64,000 nucleotides of DNA from the NCBI GenBank assembly GCA_023525975.1, contig JAKNSE010000034.1, positions 2,666,001 through 2,730,000 on the forward strand, written 5' to 3'. A program made the translations under genes and the position numbers. Shown in pieces: positions 48,024 through 57,927 of this stretch; within the stretch, counting starts at the first letter, position 1; every line of letters begins with the position of its first letter. This stretch comes from Smallanthus sonchifolius (lineage: Eukaryota; Streptophyta; Magnoliopsida; Asterales; Asteraceae). Under the pieces are notes generated by a model, which was not told where the DNA came from, ran no database searches, and was given only the letters and a program-made list of their open reading frames with translations.

Positions 48024-48154
48024 TGGATCTCCTAACCCACTATGGCGATGGAGATGGAACTAAAGGAGTTGAAACATCTTCAACTTCCGTGCTCCACACT
48101 GTCAGAAATATCTTTTGAACTTCCATTTTCCACTAATCTATCATCTTCAACGAC

Positions 48155-48583
48155 TTATAGTTCCTTTCTTACCAGTTCTTTCAACCCTTTTCTTTTATGT
48201 TCTTGTCGAACCTTCGTTGTATGTTCTTTCTTAACCTTTCTTGTTTGTTCTTGTTGAATCTTTGTTGTTTGTTCTTTCTTAAACTTTGAATTTGCTTTAG
48301 GTGTCTTCCTTGACTTTACAAAGGTAAAGTTTTCTGCACACAAGGCTCATGGAACCCAACTTCCACTTTCATTAGATTTGGAGTTTTAATTTTTACGGCT
48401 GCAATCTTCATTCCTTTTGCATCAACTCCATCTGATTGTAACTTGACCATGTCTTTTGGTTTATTACCTGACAAAGGCAAATACGAATTCTTCTGATACA
48501 ACTAAACCTTTATTTGCATCTTCCAAAAACTGAAATCGTGCCCTTCAAACTCGTCGATTATGGTCTTCCCGTCTTCTGCCATG
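48155..48583 (-). pseudogene. Copia gag fragment
   Basis: On the minus strand ATGGCAGAAGACGGG opens a frame reading MAEDGKTIIDEFEGHDFSFW followed by KMQIKD and a TAG. It resumes as LYQKNSYLPLSGNKPKDMV, typical of copia gag N-termini. The end is a Lys/Gln-rich stretch made of four 24-bp units (48188-48285). Truncated and frameshifted. Confidence 0.6.
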
Positions 48584-48899
48584 ATATAAAAAAACGAGTC
48601 CGAGTTCTAATACCACTTGTTAGGGATCGAGGCATCGCGATTGTTACAAATCACTTTACTTTTATGTTTGACTTTTTCTAGTCAAACCCGATTGATTGTG
48701 GTTAATCCTTCTTCTCCAGCAATTGATTTTTCATCAAACATAATTCTGTTGATCTTAATCAGCTTCTGGTAGAACAACAGCTGATGTTGACATGCATTGA
48801 CCAACAAGCCAGCAAGGGTTGGCCGTCAGCATTGACCGACGAATTTATTTACTTCATTCTCTATTTACTTCATATTTTTGTAAATTAAATTCAGGGTTT

Positions 48900-49125
48900 G
48901 GAGTTCTGATTACATAAAAAAAGACAAACTCGAAATCAAAAAATCTGAATAGAAAAGGACTAACAAAATCTGAAATCAAAAATCTTCTTTCTTAAGGAGT
49001 TCCGATTGCATAACAAAAGTCAAAATCTAAAAAAAAACGGATAACAAAATATGAAATCAAAAAACATATCTTAAAGGAGTTCCGATTGCAAAACAAAAGT
49101 CAAAATTGACAAAAAGAAGTATGAA
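48900..49125. repeat. Three imperfect 80-96-bp tandem units
   Basis: GGAGTTC(C/T)GATT(A/G)CATAA followed by AAAGTCAAAAT and AACAAAAT(C/A)TGAAATCAAAAA recurs at 48900, 48996 and 49076. Non-coding. Possibly part of the decayed 5' LTR. Confidence 0.6.
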
Positions 49126-49439
49126 AATCGATTGTACCTCGACTGAATACCATGACGTTTGACGATCTTGATATGGAAGAAAGTTCTTACGCTTTAGGGT
49201 TTGGAGAATCTTGAGGATGTGGAAGGAAAGCAATAAAAAACCACGAGTTTTTAAAGTTTATTATTTAAAAGCGAGTTTTTAAAATTTGATCAATAAAAAA
49301 CCAAACTTTTAATTTTACATATAAAATTTAAAAATACTACTTTTGTATTTTAAATAAATATGTGTTAGAATAAAGTTTGCTAATATTTAATTAATAAATT
49401 AAGTTTGATATCAAATTTGTATAAAAAAAATGTGTTAAA

Positions 49440-49498
49440 ATATTTATCAATATAATCTTAACGTTTCACCCCGTGTGTTACACGGGATTTAAAACTAG
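49440..49498 (+). mobile_element. Helitron-like 3' end
   Basis: A subterminal hairpin CCCGTGTGTTACACGGG followed by ATTTAAAACTAG (CTAG 49495-49498) and T. The matching 5' end was not located, so only the 3' terminus is annotated. Confidence 0.5.
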
Positions 49499-50531
49499 TT
49501 TCTAATAATCATGAACAATATGACTAATTTTAAAAGAACGAATGCAAATAATGATCTTGAAGGCAAAGTTTTGTGGGGCAAGATTTTTGTTTTAAGATTC
49601 AAAATCTGTAATTAACAGATGTGGGATAACAATGATAAACATGACTTGATGCTTACTTGTTTTGTTTTTCCACCTTCAAGTTTTTGCCTCTTTTTGTGCA
49701 AGATTTGGTATGCCAGCAACCTAATTTGTATCCATGTATAAATGTCAAAAAAATAATAAAAAAATGAATAATTTTGCAACTAAAAGTGGTATTACAAACG
49801 ATCAATCGGATTTGTCAATAGCTAACATTTTCACAGTGTGTTAAAAATTGCTTGTTTTGACGTGAACCCGTTTTGACACCTCTTATCATAGCAATCAATT
49901 GCTTATCATCAAAACTTACCTCATCTGGAACTCTAAAATACTTGATCGTATTGCCCCGAATGTAGTATTCAGGCATTCACCAAAACCTATCTCCATCCTT
50001 CAAGAAAAATCATTACTCATTACAAAACCTATTTCAGTTCAAATATTAACCTCATGTGCACAGCTAGAGGTGGATCATGGGTGTTGGTAAAGGGTCAAAC
50101 GGGTCACTTCTGTAACAATTTACCATATACAAGTTCATTTTCATATATTATCCTCAATAGATAGTGCACAATTAGACATCTTTTAATGCAATATATGGGT
50201 TATAAAAGATCCGCGTGTAAGATTGGGGTATGAAGTGGTTTGGAGGGGGGATGGGGTTGAGGAGGATTGTGGTGATGCAAAGTGATTAAAAATTTAGTTT
50301 TTTTTTATTAAAAGGGGGATTAAAAAAATATGTAAATTATATTTTTCATCCAAATGTTGTTTAGAAATTAAATTCGGGGGTTAACATTAAAGAGAGAATA
50401 TCGGTGACAGAAAATATTCCTTTGGCATCTTCCCTACGTGTTCCATCACCATAAATACCCTCCTCGTACTATCTTCCTTCCAACCAAAACCATATCTATC
50501 TCCGACCATCGGATTTTCAAATACTCCGGCA
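49499..50531. other. Upstream of the phosphatase pseudogene
   Basis: AT-rich, no gene or clear repeat seen. The last ~150 bp (50390-50531) would be the leader of the phosphatase gene. Confidence 0.4.
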
Positions 50532-50753
50532 ATGATGTCAGGCATTGTGGTGATATTCGACTTCGACAACACAATAACTGACATAGACAGCGACAATTGG
50601 GTGGTGGATGAATTAGGCGCTACTGATCAGTTCAACCAACTCTTCCCCACCGTGCATTGGAACTCTCTCATGGTACTATGTTTTTCATATTTGAATCTTC
50701 AACCAATTTCATGTTCTTTACAGTTTTAAAATGTTGAAAGTTTCTCAGATTAT

Positions 50754-51118
50754 CAATGTTTTTAGGACCGGACTGCAAAACCAGCCGCCTTACTGGTCCA
50801 CTGGTCCAGACAGATCGAACCGGATTTAAGAACCGGACAACGTTATCTATAATATAAAACTTGACATATATACACACAAAATATAAAAATATGAATTTTC
50901 AATTAAATAAAGAAAATATGTATACTAGAATACTAAATTAACTAGAAAATAAGACTTTGAAGAAAAGAAAAATTAAAAAAAACTGAAAATCCCGTCCGGG
51001 TCCGGTTCACTGGTCCGACCAATAACCAGCCAGTTCAAACTTTAAACAAGCATAACCAACCGTTCTATGATTGATTCCCGGTCCGAATGACCGGTCTGGT
51101 CCGGTTCTGAAAACACTA
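50754..51118. mobile_element. CCGGT-rich repeat in pseudogene intron 1
   Basis: Begins CAATGTTTTTAGGACCGG and ends CCGGTTCTGAAAACACTAC, an imperfect inverted repeat related to the 38177-38779 MITE. About 365 bp, non-coding. No 8-bp duplication could be recognised. Confidence 0.5.
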
Positions 51119-51639
51119 CATATTAAAACTTACAAATCCGTTATATGTTGAATAAAAACATGACAAGATGATGGAGGAATTGCATCTACAAGGTAAGATA
51201 ATCGAGGATATCAAACAAGTACTAAACCATGTCCCTATACATCCTCAGATTGTTTCGGCTATTAAAGCCGGTCACACATTAGGGTAACTAATTTAAAATA
51301 TCATGCATCGTTCTGTTCTGTTTTGTGTTTTGCTAAGGTTCGTATGAATTATTTCAGATGCGATTTGCAGGTAGTTAGCGACGCAAATACTTTGTTCATA
51401 GAAACTGTATTGAATCATCTTGGTATACTTGATGTTTCTCGGAGATCAACACTAACCCTTGTTTCATAGACGAGGAAGGCCGGTTAAGGATTTTGCCGTA
51501 CCATGATTCTCATAGATCACCACATGGCTGCACTCTGCCCTCCTAACATGTGTAAGGTAAACATTTATTTCTTATTTTACTTTGTTATAGAACTATAATA
51601 TAAGTCGGCTACTTTTTATGTAATACTCACTCCTAAATA

Positions 51640-51940
51640 TTTTAAGAACTCGAAAGAACTCGTCAAAAAACCAAATCAAAACCATTTTTTTTGTTTTTAC
51701 TAACTTTATTAGTAGAATACAACATAAAAAAATGAATTTATATATGTAAATTTACATGTATTCATAGGGGTGAGCATTCGGTTCAAACCGGACCGGAACC
51801 GTGAACCGTTTGTATACAAATATGCTAACGGAGAACCGGACCGTATACAATAATGTCTATATTGTATTTTAATAATAAAGGTAGTGAAAAAAAATGGTTT
51901 TAATTGTTTTTTTGACGAGTTCTTAAAATATTTAGAGTTC
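51640..51940. repeat. Foldback repeat in pseudogene intron 3
   Basis: CTAAATATTTTAAGAACTCG with TCAAAAAACCAAATCAAAACC on the left is mirrored on the right (GGTTTTAATTGTTTTTTTGA, then CGAGTTCTTAAAATATTTAG). Arms are ~50 bp around a ~190-bp centre containing GGTTCAAACCGGACCGG. It may have displaced the acceptor of the last exon. Confidence 0.65.
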
Positions 51941-52682
51941 TCATTTAAACCTAACACAATTCCCTCAAACATCAAATATATTGTTTCTTTTAATACTTTA
52001 TTTTTTAAACACGGTAAAAATATAAAAAGAATTCAATCCACTTTCGCGACAGAAGAAAAGAAAAAGATTATATATTTAGGAGATGGGGCAGGTGATTTTT
52101 GCCCGAGTTTAAAGCTTGTAGAAGGAGATTTCATGATGCCAAGGAAAGATTTTCCCGTTTGGGACTTGATATGTAAAAACCGACACCTTGTTAAGAGTGA
52201 AGTCCATGAATGGAGCAGTGGAGAGGATTTCGAGCGGATCCTTTTACATCTTATTACTTCAGGGATCTCGATGGAGGATATGAAGAACAATGTGGACAAC
52301 ACGAACACGAGTCACTCGTTTGATTGCAAGTTTGAGACTATTGCTCTTGAAGCTTAGCTTAAACCTCTCTATGTTCCTCATTAACGATTCATCAAATCTT
52401 TAGATAAATGTCTTTTTCAGTTGTAGAATTTGTTTCTAAAAATTGATGGATGGATCAAGATGGTAATAAGGTATTGTGTTTTTGTGTTATTTTAAGTGCT
52501 GAAATACATTAAATTATTGACCTCAACTAGAATATTACATATGTAATATTCTGTTGACAAAAAAGATACTATAGTTGATTGTGTGCATGTTTTAATACCC
52601 ATATCAACCAATAGTTAAATCCTTATTATAATCCATGAATCACTTTATCTGCCAGACTGTCACGTGTCAATTTATAATGATA

Positions 52683-53014
52683 GAAAGAATTCAATCCCCC
52701 TTCACGACAGAAGAAATAAGAACGGTTATATATTTAGGAGATGGGGTGGGCGATTTTCGCCCTAGTTTAGAGCTTGTAGAAGGAGATTACATGATGCCAA
52801 ATAAACATTTCATGTTTGGGACTTGATATGTAAAAATCAGCATCATGTTAAGAGTGAGGTTTATGAATGGACCAGTGGGGACGATTTCAAGCGGGTTCTC
52901 CTACATTTTATTAGTTTAGTGATCTTGACGGATGATATGAAGATCAATGTGGACAAGACGAGTCAATTATTTGAGTGCAAGTTCGAGACTATTGCTCTCA
53001 AAAGCTTTCCCTAA
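52683..53014 (+). pseudogene. Duplicated last exon of the HAD phosphatase
   Basis: A diverged second copy of the final exon about 330 bp downstream of the first: ERIQSPFTTEEIRTVIYLGD, then GVGDFRPSLELVEGDYMMPN, a one-base frame change near 52815, then DLICKNQHHVKSEVYEW and CKFETIALKS. The glycine-rich motif IV (GDGVGDF) is retained. No copies of exons 1-3 accompany it. Confidence 0.8.
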
Positions 53015-53135
53015 ACCTCTCTATGTACCTCGTTAACGAATCTTAAAATCGCCGTCTTTTTCAGATTATAATGTAGTAGATTTTGGTCCGAAAAGTTGAT
53101 AGATACCAAAGGGTTTGTGGCCTAGCGGCATTACT

Positions 53136-53346
53136 TTTTTTTTGAACGGCAACGCTAGATATTCTAGGATAATTGGGTTTTTCCGGGGCAACACCTACAA
53201 CATCTAGGGCAGCCCACCACAGGAGAAACCCCCAACTGGATAAACGCCCTGACCTGGTCACAGACGCCTTTTTGCTGTTAGCAGGATTCGAATCCAAGAC
53301 CTGTAATATGATAAGTCTTGAAGCTAACATTGTACCAAAAGACCAA
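53136..53346 (-). mobile_element. tRNA-derived SINE with target duplication
   Basis: On the minus strand it begins TTGGTCTTTTGGTACAATG, carries a box B-like GGATTCGAATCC about 50 bp later, and ends in an A run (53136-53143 as T on the plus strand). It is flanked by CGGCATTACTT (53126-53136) and CGGTATTACTT (53347-53357), one mismatch. About 210 bp, non-coding. The TGGCCTAGCGG just left of it (53118-53128) is box A-like and may belong to an older SINE that was hit. Confidence 0.6.
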
Positions 53347-53425
53347 CGGTATTACTTAAATGTTAACCTTTCCGAGTGATAAATTAATTAGTTTTATTAT
53401 TTTAGGGGACTACTAACCACACACG

Positions 53426-53655
53426 GGAATTGCTATTTGCACTTGGTCATATACGCATCGTATAGGGCAATACGATGCGTATAGCCCTTCACAATTTCCC
53501 GTGCCCGACATTCTCTTACAACCTGTCATTCAAACCTCGTATACGCATCGTATAGGTCAATACGATGCAATTTAGGATACGAGATTCCTTCTACCACTAA
53601 ACCCGTCACATCGTACCTTATACGCATCGTATTGGGCTATACGATGCGTATAGGG
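53426..53655. repeat. Left terminal palindrome cluster (3 dyads)
   Basis: Dyads at 53451-53482, 53539-53568 (right arm partly lost) and 53619-53652, of the form TATACGCATCGTATAGGGCA followed by ATACGATGCGTATA. Each half is itself a near-palindrome (TACG-CAT-CGTA), so the structure is nested. They lie 80-290 bp before the transposase ATG and could be transposase-binding or promoter sites. Confidence 0.85.
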
Positions 53656-53735
53656 CCCAAATTTTGTGTATTTAACAAAGCAAAATTCTCATTCGAATCG
53701 AACGAACGTATGCTTTCCAAAAAAAATATATAAAC

Positions 53736-56700
53736 ATGTCTTGGTGGTGGGATGGTAACTACGGTTTTCAGGTATATTCTAACGAGTCGGTGGAAAACAA
53801 CCCGCAAAGTTCTGGCGTTCAAGAGGTGAACTGGGAGGAGGTCTCGTCCGACGTTTATTCTCATCAACGGGTAAGGCTTCCGGATTTGAACGAGCCACTG
53901 AGCAATCCTGAGTTCGTATACGGTGAACCGTCTTACCTTACACAGCCCACGAACGACTACGTATACGGTGAAGTCTCATACCCGACACAACAAACCGACG
54001 ACTACGTATACGGTGAAGTCTCATACCCGACACAACAAACCGACGACTACGTATACGGTGAAGTCTCATACCCGACACAACAAACCAACGACTACGTATA
54101 CGGTGAAGTCTCATACCCGACACAACAAACCGACGACTTCGTGTCCGAAGACGAGGAACAAAACCATCAAAACGTGTCGTATAAAACTGACCAGAATTTT
54201 CAGTCACGTGAACAGTTGGTGGATTGGGCGGTCAGGATAGGACGTGAGAATGGTTACATCCTTGTCACCCGACGATCGAGGAGAAAAGGCGACGATCCGA
54301 CGGAACCGTTTATTAAGGTGTGGCTTGTGTGTGACCGTCACGGCGAACGTGCGTCTACTGCCACGGTTAGACGTGTCGGTAGCAAGAAAATAGGTTGTCC
54401 CTTTAAATTAGAAGGAGAGTACCAAGAAAATACTGGTGATTGGAAATTAACGGTGAAGGATGACAGTCATAACCACGATCCTAGTCAACATCTTGAGACG
54501 CACTCCTTTGCGAGGAGACTGTCTCAGTCGGAACAACTTTTGGTGGCGAAGTTGTATTCGCAAAACATGTTGCCACGAAATATTCTGGCAACTATAAGGG
54601 AACAAAACCCAGATAGTAGTTGCATTAAAAAGGACATTTATAATGCGATACAAAAGATAAAAAACGAAACGAGAGTCGGTGAAACTCCAATGCAGATTCT
54701 GGAAAACCTGCTTTCTTCTAAAAAATACGTCTACTATACTCGGGAAGATCCTGCCACAAATATTGTGGAGGAGATATTCTTTGTTCATCCGAAATCGTTC
54801 GATATGTGGCGTGCGTTCCCGCACGTGTTGATGATCGACGCGACTTACAAAACAAACATGTATAGACTTCCATTTGTCCAAGTGGTCGGTGTGACCTCCA
54901 CACACCAGTCGTTTTGCGTAGCTCATGCATTTATATCAAAAGAACGAGAGGAAAACTTCGTCTGGGTGCTACTGCAAATAAAAGAAATGTTGCAAAAGTG
55001 TATGGAGCCGCGTGTGATAGTAACAGACAGGGACAAAGCTCTTATGAACGCATGTGATAAAATATTTCTGGATTGTTCGAAAAACCTATGTCGGTGGCAC
55101 ATACACGAGAATATCGCAAAACATTGCAAGGCATCATTTACAGACGAAGACTGGGCACATTTCAAGTATTCATGGTCGGTATTATGTGAGTCTCCCACGC
55201 CAGATATATACCAGTACAACTTCAACCGGCTTTACGAACGACTGTATGCTACCAAACGAGGAAGTAAGTTTTGAATATTTAATATTTTCAGTATTGAATA
55301 ATTATAAATATTTAAATATTTATTCAATATTTTTTCAGGATTTATACATTATGTGACTAAAAATTGGTTGGACCCGTATAAAGAAAAGTTTGTATCCGCC
55401 TGGTCCAACAAAAACCTCAATTTTGGTTAACATACAACGAACCGAGTCGAGAGCCAGCATTCGCTCTTAAAGAGTTATCTTAGAAATGCTAACAGCTCTC
55501 TAGATAGACTAGTTGGGTTTGTTGATGAAATTGTAACAGATCAATATTATCAATTAAAGTTTGCGTTTGGAACAAGCCTCATAAGAAAAATGGATAGCCA
55601 CATGGCTATTGAATTGTTTGATAACCTGCACGGTAAAGTTTCACATAAAGCTCTAAATTTGTTAGGAAACGAGTGGTACAAGTTATCACATATACGGAAA
55701 CAAAATGCAACGTGTGGTTGCCAACTTTTCAGTAGTTGTGGGTTGCCGTGTGCTTGTCGTCGGGCAAGTATCGAAGCTACAGGTAAATTGTTTTGACTTT
55801 ACACGTGAATGTTTAATTTTCAAACTTTTCTGACTATTTCGTTTTAATACAGGTGGCAGAATCCCGCTAGATGCGTTGGACGTCTTCTGGAGGAAACTTG
55901 ATTTAAAACCGTCGTTTGTCGATGATGAAAATGTAGACGTGGATAAAGTACTTGGTCAAGTGAGAAACAAAATTATGTTAGAACCCGATCAGGTCAAAAG
56001 AAGTATGCTGTCGAGAATCGCAGGGGTGGTCTTTCCGAGCAAAAGTAACAAGAAAGCGCCTTGGTACAAGAAAATACCCGCGATCGTCCAACTTTGAAAA
56101 AGCAACAACAAAGGAAACAGGATGTCGCGAGAAACAGCTCATTCACAGGATCCCAACAAAGCAAATGTGACCCTGCGAGACACAGCTCGTACATTGCGTC
56201 ACAAGACACGATACAAGCGAGTTCGGTCATTCAACACCGTCGTCCAACAAAGGGTAAAGGAAAGCAACCACCAGATGATAACGCCTATTTTGGTTTTCCA
56301 TTGATTATGGGGAAAGATGCGGTTAACAATATAAATTATTTTAAGGATTCGATACCGTCTGTCTTGCATCCGTACATTTCACATATACAGGATGTAAATC
56401 CCGACGGTAACTGTGGTTTTCGATCGGTAGCTTTGGGCTTAGGGTTAAATGAAAACTGATGGCTTTTTATCAGACAACAACTTCTACAGGAGATGGACAA
56501 TAAAGAGGAATGGTGGAGAACTGTTTTTGACAGAGTCGTCTTTCAAGAGTATGATATGCTACGTCACACAATAGATTGGCAGGATGTGAAAGCCGCACCA
56601 GTTAGTCGTTGGATGTCGATGCCATACACAGGACTCCTAATTGCTCAAAGATTTGGGGTGATTGTTCATCTTTTAAGCATCGCCGGTAATCAAACATTTT

Positions 56701-56957
56701 TTCCATTGTGGTTTGGTCCAAACGTTCACGCTCAACATCAAACTGTATCATTAGTTCACGTCAACAGGGCTCATTTCATCCACGTCAAGTTAGACGGAGA
56801 TTTTCCAATTCCCACGCCGAATGCACTTTGGAATTTGCATCGAAATGATGATGCAGCAAAATGGGAAAATATATACAGTCATCGTATTGAACGATTTAAG
56901 AAAATAATGGCTACTAATGGATCTACATTTCCACAATACTTCACGACTCACGGATGA
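53736..56957 (+). pseudogene. FAR1/MULE transposase fused to OTU protease domain
   Basis: Three exons: 53736-55263, 55339-55782, 55853-56957; GT-AG joins in frame. Exon 1: five 16-residue repeats (VYGEVSYPTQQTDDY), a FAR1 DNA-binding domain (QLVDWAVRIGRENGYIL, KIGCPFKLEGEY, DDSHNHDPS) and the MULE catalytic core (VLMIDATYKTNMYRLPFVQV, RVIVTDRDKALMNAC). Exon 2: NRVESQHSLLKSYLRN and the SWIM-type zinc motif CGCQLFSSCGLPCAC. Exon 3: linker, then an OTU cysteine-protease domain with DVNPDGNCGFRSVALGLGL (catalytic Cys in DGNC) and a distal AHFIHVKLDG carrying the His. Defects: TAA at 55428-55430, one frameshift near 56050-56095, TGA at 56457-56459. MULEs carrying protease domains (usually Ulp1) are known; I recall OTU-bearing versions less well. 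Confidence 0.85.
53910..54149 (+). repeat. 48-bp in-frame tandem repeat in the transposase N-terminus
   Basis: Four near-identical 48-bp units (GACTACGTATACGGTGAAGT, then CTCATACCCGACACAACAAA, then CC(G/A)AC) preceded by one diverged unit. They code for DYVYGEVSYPTQQTD repeats upstream of the FAR1 domain. Confidence 0.9.
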
Positions 56958-57111
56958 TGCTTTATTAGTTTTTTATTAATTTTACGTATAGGGTTAATTT
57001 GAATTATTTGTAATTTTAATTATTTTAAATTAATTTTAAGTTAATTATAATTAATATTTTATTAGTTTTTGATTAATTTTAATTAAATATAACTAATTTT
57101 AATTTAATATC

Positions 57112-57744
57112 CTATACGCCACGTATAGATCCATACGTGGCGTATAGATTCGAACAAGATATTTTAAAGGTTATACGCCACGTATAGGTCAACACGTGGC
57201 GTATAGAATACCAAAAGTTGGTGGCTATACGCCACGTATTGATCTATACGCGGCGTATAGCAACTGGATATACCAGGAAACCGCAGCGTACAGACCCAAA
57301 CGACCCAAAACAAACAAAAACAAACCCATACGCGACCGTCAAAAAATCTCCTTGATTACGATTGTCGTCTCAAAAAAACTTCAAAAAGGTACGTCTCTAC
57401 ACCCACGATCATTAATGTTAGGTTTAAATTGAATATTAGCGGGTAAAACTAGGTAGATTAGCGATTTTTGGATTTAAACTCAAGAACTATACGCCACGTA
57501 TAGGTTCATACGTGTGGCGTATAGTTCGTCTGAGGAAGACGATGAAGCCATACGCCACGTATAGATCTATACGTTGCGTATGGCTCATGTTCTCGGCAAC
57601 TTGGCCCGCGTATGGCCTGATTACCCGCGTATGGCTAAGTTTGCCCGGTAACTGGCCTGCGTATGGCTTGGTTGCCCTGCGTATGGCTTGGTTTACCCGG
57701 TAACATCCTATACGCCACGTATAAGGCTATACGTGGCGTATAGG
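57112..57744. repeat. Central palindrome cluster (6 dyads plus half-sites)
   Basis: Dyads at 57112-57147, 57171-57206, 57225-57260, 57487-57524, 57548-57583 and 57707-57744, of the type CTATACGCCACGTATAG + 2-4 nt + ATACGTGGCGTATAG. Between the last two lie four GCGTATGGC half-sites (57608-57690). The 17-bp half CTATACG-CCA-CGTATAG is itself a perfect dyad. The cluster covers the 3' flank of the OTU exon and the 5' flank of the ORF1-like gene. Confidence 0.88.
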
Positions 57745-57927
57745 TTTAAAAAAAAATTATTTTATTTAAAATTAAAAACAATATATTATTATTATTTAAA
57801 ATTAAAAACAATATATTATTATTTAAAATTAAATACAATATATTATTATTATTTATTTTAAAAGCAATATATTATTATTATTTATTTTTTATTATTTAAA
57901 ATTAAAAACAATTAATTATTATCAGAT
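57745..57927. repeat. AT-rich tandem repeat before the ORF1-like gene
   Basis: ATTATTTAAAATTAAAAACA followed by ATATATTATT is repeated about five times with small changes. A possible TATA-rich promoter or simple expansion. Non-coding. Confidence 0.65.

Larger units (their letters stand above)
47096..48842 (-). mobile_element. Second copia element, strongly decayed
   Basis: 3' LTR at 47096-47643 (on the plus strand TGTTAGGAATC...CATGCTCAACA) and the start of a diverged 5' LTR at 48618-48842 (TGTTAGGGATCGAGG, later GTTGACATGCATTGACC). Next to the 5' LTR, on the minus strand, TGGTATTAGAACTCGG looks like a mutated TGGTATCAGAGC primer site. A copia gag beginning follows. The right LTR loses similarity after 48842. 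Confidence 0.6.
50532..52357 (+). pseudogene. HAD phosphatase (PPsPase1/PS2-like), broken
   Basis: Resembles plant PHOSPHO1/PS2-type phosphatases, Mg-dependent HAD enzymes induced by phosphate starvation that act on pyrophosphate or small phosphate monoesters. Exon 1 (50532-50672) has HAD motif I in IVVIFDFDNTITDIDSDNWV. Exon 2 is 51168-51283. Exon 3 (51358-51556) opens with CDLQVVSDANTLFIET, the motif II region. The last exon (about 52020-52357) has motif IV in IIYLGDGAGDFCPSLKLVEG and PRKDFPVWDLICKN. Junctions 1-2 and 2-3 are in frame. Exon 3 then loses one base near 51433 (before FSEINTNPC) and about two near 51534 (before CPPNMCK), and no AG acceptor is evident before the last exon. A repeat sits in intron 1 and a foldback in intron 3. 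Confidence 0.85.

Noticed and set aside
53116..53294. Box A and box B of a tRNA gene on the plus strand
   Set aside because: TGGCCTAGCGG and GATTCGAATCC are ~170 bp apart, far too long for a tRNA. The box B belongs to a minus-strand SINE with its own duplication.
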